From Lachnospiraceae bacterium (GTDB lineage Bacteria > Bacillota > Clostridia > Lachnospirales > Lachnospiraceae): a DNA stretch of 33,900 nt. The first letter of the stretch is position 1; every line of letters begins with the position of its first letter. The translations under genes were made by a program, and so were the position numbers. The stretch spans positions 1 through 33,900 of the forward strand of contig JAEEVK010000023.1 of the NCBI GenBank assembly GCA_016287095.1. Reading direction: 5' to 3'. Shown here one piece after another: positions 30,905-33,900 of this stretch. Below the pieces are notes generated by a model. That model was not told the DNA's origin. It did not search any database and saw only the letters and a program-made list of their open reading frames with translations.

Positions 30905-31618
30905 TTATCCCTTCTTCCTTATAGGATGCCTGATGACAGTTTTTAACTTCTCGTGAGCAACCTTTCTGGCATCACTTAAATATATCTCATGATGAAGACG
31001 CTTATATGTTATATCCAATTCATAGCCCTGTTGTTCCATAAACTCATGCATTATAGCAACCGTCGCAGGCTCATCATCATATGACCCTATATGCATACAC
31101 TGGACACACAAGCCTTCATCATAGGTTAAGAACTCCACCTTCGAAAAATCTGTCTTTTTCTTCTTAGAGGCCTCTTCCACAGCCCAATCAAAATCCGCTT
31201 TTGTTACAAAATCAGGCAGTCTGATTACTGATATCCAGTTAAAATCTTCTTTACGACTATAATCAATCCCAAAGGTGGTTCCCTGCGGGTAATGCCCCCT
31301 CCCTTCGGTCGGCGGCTGGTCGGTCGTCGCATTGATATTCGACTCCGTCGTGGCGGCGACCTGCCACCAGAAACCTTCCAGTGGGGGAACTACATAATCA
31401 AAATATCCATCTATCCTATGGTCGCCTTTCTTACTCATCTTGATAGTAAAGGCTATGCCATATAAAAGCCCGATCGCAGCTTTGTAATCACCGGTTTCGT
31501 CATTCGGGTCACCCATTCCTCGAACCGCGATATAATTCATCTTGGGAACTGTAATGATTGCCGGTTTATCTTTTGGCATATAAAACTCTTTATATTCCTT
31601 CTTAAAATCAAATGCCAT
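30905..31618 (-). CDS. GyrI-like small-molecule binding protein with an internal insertion
   Basis: 237 aa. Family features are KPAIITVPKMNYIAVRGMGDPND, YKAAIGLLYGIAFTIKMSKK, GIDYSRKEDFNWISVIRLPD and LCVQCMHIGSYDDEPATV (GyrI/TipA-S effector-binding fold). Relatives I recall pass almost directly from WWQ/WWM to GIDYS; here about 28 residues (VAATTESNINATTDQPPTEG and GRGHYPQGTTF) intervene, coded by a GC-rich stretch. The start at 31618 uses AAGGAG; an upstream GTG three codons earlier lacks that spacing. YoaP-like follows 4 bp downstream. Confidence 0.85.
   Translation of the reverse strand: MAFDFKKEYKEFYMPKDKPAIITVPKMNYIAVRGMGDPNDETGDYKAAIGLLYGIAFTIKMSKKGDHRIDGYFDYVVPPLEGFWWQVAATTESNINATTDQPPTEGRGHYPQGTTFGIDYSRKEDFNWISVIRLPDFVTKADFDWAVEEASKKKKTDFSKVEFLTYDEGLCVQCMHIGSYDDEPATVAIMHEFMEQQGYELDITYKRLHHEIYLSDARKVAHEKLKTVIRHPIRKKG
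31274..31368 (-). repeat. GC-rich in-frame insertion, possible palindromic coding element
   Basis: About 95 bp beginning GGTGG and ending CCACC, roughly two thirds G+C in AT-richer surroundings, with GGTCGG/GGTCGGTCG motifs. It keeps the reading frame of the GyrI-like gene and codes for a Thr/Asn/Pro-rich loop. The boundaries are approximate. Confidence 0.5.
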
Positions 31619-31653
31619 CTTTCTCACTCCTTAAGCCGTTTTACTCTCTCGTG

Positions 31654-31680
31654 TGACAGCAAGAACCATCCCCACTGTCA
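31654..31680. repeat. 27-nt REP-like palindrome
   Basis: TGACAG...CTGTCA ends around CAAGAACCATCCCCA. A second, related REP type with a CCATCCCC core, directly before the 29-nt copy 3. Confidence 0.6.
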
Positions 31681-31699
31681 ACCCCGCTGTCAACTATTT

Positions 31700-31728
31700 T
31701 GGACCACTAACCCCGTCCCCCTGGTCCA
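31700..31728 (-). repeat. 29-nt REP-like palindrome, copy 3
   Basis: TGGACCA...TGGTCCA with core CCCCGTCCCC (plus strand). On the minus strand it encodes the DUF3795 protein's final FGPGGRG and its TAG stop. Confidence 0.85.
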
Positions 31729-32015
31729 AAAGTTAGCCGCTTTACTCTCTCATCAACGTTCTTCATAAACTCTTCTTCTGACATCTTCGGATCTCTTGTG
31801 CCCAGTATTAAATCGCACGGCAGTTTATCACACTCACCGCAGGACTTAAAACCGTTCTCTATTTTACAGCAATAATAGATGGGACACTCTTTCCCTTCAG
31901 GAGCATGGAATACCTTTCCACACACAGCGTTACAGCCCTTGCACATATTTCCAAAACAATAACAGGTACTACAGTCTGAGCCACAGCAGCTGATCAAGTC
32001 ATTTGCATTATTCAT
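31707..32015 (-). CDS. DUF3795 cysteine-rich protein with a repeat-derived C-terminus
   Basis: 102 aa, cysteine-rich (CCGSDCSTCYC, MCKGCNAVCGKVF, CPIYYCC, CGECDKLPC), as in DUF3795 proteins that probably bind zinc or an Fe-S cluster. The start at 32015 overlaps the MmcQ stop by 8 bp (ATGAATAA) with AGGAG ten nt upstream. The last residues FGPGGRG come from a REP-like palindrome. The duplicated bases downstream would read GAG AGA GTA AAA CGG CTT AAG GAG TGA, so the ancestral end was probably ERVKRLKE. The family's role is unknown. Confidence 0.85.
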   Translation of the reverse strand: MNNANDLISCCGSDCSTCYCFGNMCKGCNAVCGKVFHAPEGKECPIYYCCKIENGFKSCGECDKLPCDLILGTRDPKMSEEEFMKNVDERVKRLTFGPGGRG

Positions 32016-32373
32016 TTCCAAGTATCTCCTTCTGTTTCTTTTTGCTAAGTCCTCCAAATACTATCTGATATGCATGATCCAGTAAATCCTTTAATAAATC
32101 ATCCGGAACATCCCCATCTGCCTTCACAGAATTCCAGTGAACTTTATTCATGTAATATCCGGGGATTATATCTTCATATTGTTTCCTCATGAAATCTCCT
32201 TCCAAAGGCTCTAACTTCAATGTGATGTAATATGGCTGATCATTATCATCCCTGCAGATTGCGGCAAACATCTTTCCCCCAACCTGAAATCGAATCCAAT
32301 TCCATTCCTCTTGTAAATCTTTGGTCACTCCCGGCTTTTTTAACAGATACTCTTCAATCCATTCATATTTCAT
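32008..32373 (-). CDS. MmcQ/YjbR-family protein (DUF419)
   Basis: 121 aa, starting MKYEWIEEYLLKKPGVTKD with the family features KMFAAICRDDNDQPYYITLK, GYYMNKVHWNSV and a terminal helix (LLDHAYQIVFGGLSKKKQKE). The fold is double-stranded beta, often described as DNA-binding; the function is not settled. The ATG at 32373 follows GGGAGAG; a TTG upstream start is unlikely. It is coupled to the DUF3795 gene and lies 110 bp after the RidA-like gene. Confidence 0.88.
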   Translation of the reverse strand: MKYEWIEEYLLKKPGVTKDLQEEWNWIRFQVGGKMFAAICRDDNDQPYYITLKLEPLEGDFMRKQYEDIIPGYYMNKVHWNSVKADGDVPDDLLKDLLDHAYQIVFGGLSKKKQKEILGNE

Positions 32374-32401
32374 ATTTTTAATCTCTCCCGTTGATTTCAA
32401 T

Positions 32402-32443
32402 GTTACTTTGAAAACGCATTCAGCATTCCCTCAGTAACAAAAC
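32402..32443 (-). repeat. Degenerate partial copy C of the structured repeat
   Basis: 42 bp matching the GTTACC...GGTGAC hairpin of copies A and B at 35 of 42 positions. The stem is kept by paired changes: the outer stem here reads GTTACT/AGTAAC and the inner one GAATGC/GCGTTT (with wobble). It lies between the RidA-like and MmcQ genes, with the rest of the 110-bp gap (32374-32483) otherwise featureless. Confidence 0.7.
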
Positions 32444-32483
32444 TCCTGCCAATGGTCCTGTCTTATAACGGACATTTTCCGGC

Positions 32484-32849
32484 TTACCCACAATATGCTA
32501 CGGCATCAGCCTGAAATTGCAGACCCTCTTTCCCACCTACGTGAGCAAACTCGGTCTGAATGGATTTCCGCACAGGATATTTCCCATGGAATCTTTCCTT
32601 TATAATTTTCTCCATGACCGGAATGTTCCACACATCTCTAAACAGACAATCCATCTGAACTACTGATTCCAATGTAAGGCCTACCATGGCAAGTCTTTTC
32701 TCCATTTGATCAAAAGCCCCGTTTATCTGTTCCTCTACGGTGCCTCCAATATTTCCTACGCAGTAGCTTAAAAAGCAATAATCACCTGCCTTTATTATCC
32801 CTGAATGTGCCCATTCTTCGCTTATGTCGTATCTTTCAATTTCTCCCAT
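32484..32849 (-). CDS. RidA-like family protein
   Basis: 121 aa, a divergent RidA/YjgF relative: GDYCFLSYCVGNIGGTVEEQ, LTLESVVQMDCLFRDVWNIP, and YPVRKSIQTEFAHVGGKEGL with the gripping Arg at R94. The catalytic Glu near the C-terminus is a Gln (QFQADAVA), so enamine hydrolysis is doubtful. The ATG at 32849 follows GGAGGAAAGTAAA, where the GGAGG lies inside the last codons of the WYL regulator and the stop ends just before (TAAAATG), so translation is coupled. Confidence 0.85.
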   Translation of the reverse strand: MGEIERYDISEEWAHSGIIKAGDYCFLSYCVGNIGGTVEEQINGAFDQMEKRLAMVGLTLESVVQMDCLFRDVWNIPVMEKIIKERFHGKYPVRKSIQTEFAHVGGKEGLQFQADAVAYCG

Positions 32850-32850
32850 T

Positions 32851-33762
32851 TTACTTTCCTCCATATATTTTTATCATTGATTCTGCCATATTTTTCAGAT
32901 TATCCCTCAATTCCGGCGGATCGAGTACTTCCACCTTATCCCCGAAAGTCAGCATCCACATGGTCAGATTCTCCATATCGCTGTAGTCGCGGACCAGGAG
33001 AAGCCTTCCGTCTTTCTGTACTTCATAACAGTCCGGTCCGAATTCTTCTACCAGTCTCCACTTCATATCTGGATCAAACAAAGCTTTAAGTATAATGTTT
33101 CTCGGATATACAAGCTCTGAGCTGAGCTCAGGTACCGGTGCATTTCTGCAGACAAAAGAGTTTACCGTCTCCCTCACCTTATCCATGCGGTTCAACTTAA
33201 ATAGCCTGTAGTCCTTCCGTTTTAAACACCAGCCATACACATACCAGCTTGTCCATTTGAAAACAACGTAATACGGTTCTATAGATCGTTCGCTCTCTCC
33301 CGATGGCGCATAATAGTAAAAATCCAATATGTGCCTGTTCTCTATCGCATCCTGAATAGTGGATATCTTGGGTGCCAGTGAAGTCTTATACCATGATGAC
33401 AGATCAATCAGTACAGAATCCCTTCCGCTGATCAGTTCTGAAGAGCCTGTCTGAATTTTTTCCATCAGCTGACCGTAGTATCCGCTTCCGCTCACGCTGT
33501 CCAGGCTCCGAAGTCCGGCCAGTATCATCTGCATATCCTTTGACGTAAGGAGTGTCCGATCCATGCGGTATCCATTCATGATACTTATACCACCTCCTGA
33601 ACCCTGCAGAGTTTGTATAGGTATTCCGGCTTTAGATAGCGCCTCGATATCCCTGTTTATAGTTCTGCGGGATACTTCAAAGTGTTCTGCCAGCTCAGGT
33701 GCCGTGACCATATCCTTTTGTAACAATGTAGATAAAATCCCTATAAGCCTGTCTATTTTCAT
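32851..33762 (-). CDS. YafY-type regulator with HTH and WYL domain
   Basis: 303 aa. The N-terminal winged helix is HTH_11 (LIGILSTLLQKDMVTAPELA and FEVSRRTINRDIEALSKAGI), followed by a WYL domain (ILDFYYYAPSGESERSIEPY, then SWYVYGWCLKRKDYRLFKL) with a C-terminal extension (LVEEFGPDCYEVQKDGRLLL). Such proteins sense nucleotides or other ligands and are often repressors. GGGAGG lies upstream of the ATG. It heads six co-directional genes. A perfect palindrome overlaps its own -35, so autorepression is likely. Confidence 0.93.
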   Translation of the reverse strand: MKIDRLIGILSTLLQKDMVTAPELAEHFEVSRRTINRDIEALSKAGIPIQTLQGSGGGISIMNGYRMDRTLLTSKDMQMILAGLRSLDSVSGSGYYGQLMEKIQTGSSELISGRDSVLIDLSSWYKTSLAPKISTIQDAIENRHILDFYYYAPSGESERSIEPYYVVFKWTSWYVYGWCLKRKDYRLFKLNRMDKVRETVNSFVCRNAPVPELSSELVYPRNIILKALFDPDMKWRLVEEFGPDCYEVQKDGRLLLVRDYSDMENLTMWMLTFGDKVEVLDPPELRDNLKNMAESMIKIYGGK

Positions 33763-33791
33763 GAATGATAACGCCCTCCCTCCACGCTACA

Positions 33792-33820
33792 AGTATATCA
33801 TATCACGAGTAACATGACAA
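33792..33820 (-). promoter_or_regulatory. Promoter of the WYL regulator operon
   Basis: Minus-strand -35 TTGTCA (33820-33815), 17-bp spacer, -10 TATACT (33797-33792), 29 bp before the ATG at 33762. Confidence 0.75.
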
Positions 33821-33835
33821 CTATATGTCATGTTA
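33810..33835. promoter_or_regulatory. Perfect 10-bp inverted repeat, likely operator of the WYL regulator
   Basis: TAACATGACA (33810-33819) and TGTCATGTTA (33826-33835) with a 6-bp spacer. It covers the -35 of the regulator's promoter. Operator geometry suits a dimeric winged-helix repressor. Confidence 0.65.
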
Positions 33836-33848
33836 ATATTTAAAATAT

Positions 33849-33887
33849 AAATTCCTGTACCCTTGGAATACAAAAGTACAGGAATTT
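33849..33887. terminator. Strong hairpin, probable terminator of a gene beyond the window
   Basis: AAATTCCTGTAC (33849-33860) pairs perfectly with GTACAGGAATTT (33876-33887), loop of 15 nt. The T-rich tail on the minus strand (TTTATATTTT) suggests it ends a minus-strand gene to the right of the window. It could also be a plus-strand terminator. Confidence 0.5.
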
Positions 33888-33900
33888 CTGGCATATAATT

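Larger units (their letters stand above)
31651..31734. repeat. 84-bp REP cluster insertion between 17-bp duplications
   Basis: AGCCGYTTTACTCTCTC occurs at 31634-31650 and 31735-31751 with one mismatch. Between them are a TGACAG...CTGTCA palindrome (31654-31680) and a TGGACCA...TGGTCCA palindrome (31700-31728). The insertion interrupts the 3' end of the DUF3795 gene. Confidence 0.75.

Noticed and set aside
1-33900. CRISPR array, tRNA, rRNA, prophage or plasmid replication genes
   Set aside because: No regularly spaced repeats, tRNA-like cloverleaf, rRNA signature, integrase, capsid or replication initiator was recognised on either strand.

Overview
The window looks like chromosomal DNA of an anaerobic Firmicute, most likely a Lachnospiraceae-type Clostridium relative. 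This is inferred from moderate-to-low G+C, strong AGGAGG-type ribosome binding sites, many ferredoxin-domain aldo/keto reductases and flavodoxin-fold proteins, a Cthe_2159-like surface lipoprotein and a TnpB family common in Lachnospiraceae. No rRNA, tRNA, CRISPR array or phage structural gene was seen. Almost all genes lie on the minus strand; the clear exceptions are a 62-aa protein (2823-3011), a Lys-rich secreted protein (15002-15406) and a transglutaminase-like membrane protein (23884-25095).

Layout. 1-5011: start of a GH43-like glycosidase, a nitrilase-superfamily amidohydrolase, a 2H phosphoesterase, an AraC regulator divergent from a small gene, a first 156-bp structured repeat, a small lipoprotein, a flavodoxin and a histidine phosphatase. 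5055-8496: a ceramidase-like hydrolase, an MFS transporter and a NodB-type deacetylase. 8558-10131: a TnpB-only IS605-like element with a probable guide RNA. 10219-11358: a ferredoxin-domain aldo/keto reductase. 11543-14732: a probable five-gene operon (PARG-like hydrolase, tautomerase-GNAT fusion, MazG-like pyrophosphohydrolase, two acetyltransferases). 15464-19836: a six-gene redox operon (GlcG/HbpS-like, Fe-S aldo/keto reductase, SDR, Fe-S flavoprotein-type reductase, aldo/keto reductase, VOC protein). 20060-23580: a beta-helix lipoprotein with a two-component system. 25141-29841: acetyltransferases, PAP2 phosphatase, RidA, a truncated flavin reductase, and a NapH-like ferredoxin/membrane protein/PadR operon. 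30151-33762: a WYL regulator heading a chain of small stress or detoxification genes (RidA-like, MmcQ, DUF3795, GyrI-like, YoaP-like).

Most gene content is ordinary accessory metabolism, detoxification and acetylation; six genes carry GNAT domains. The most unusual signal is a layer of small mobile or structured sequences. Two 156-bp copies (154/156 identical) fold into a multi-hairpin structure, and a third degenerate copy keeps one hairpin through compensatory changes. Three 29-nt palindromes form a REP-like family; two of them supply the stop codons of the genes they touch, one inside an 84-bp insertion bounded by a 17-bp direct duplication. A GC-rich, frame-preserving block appears to be inserted in a GyrI-like gene. 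Several promoters and operators (PadR, WYL, AraC) can be read directly.
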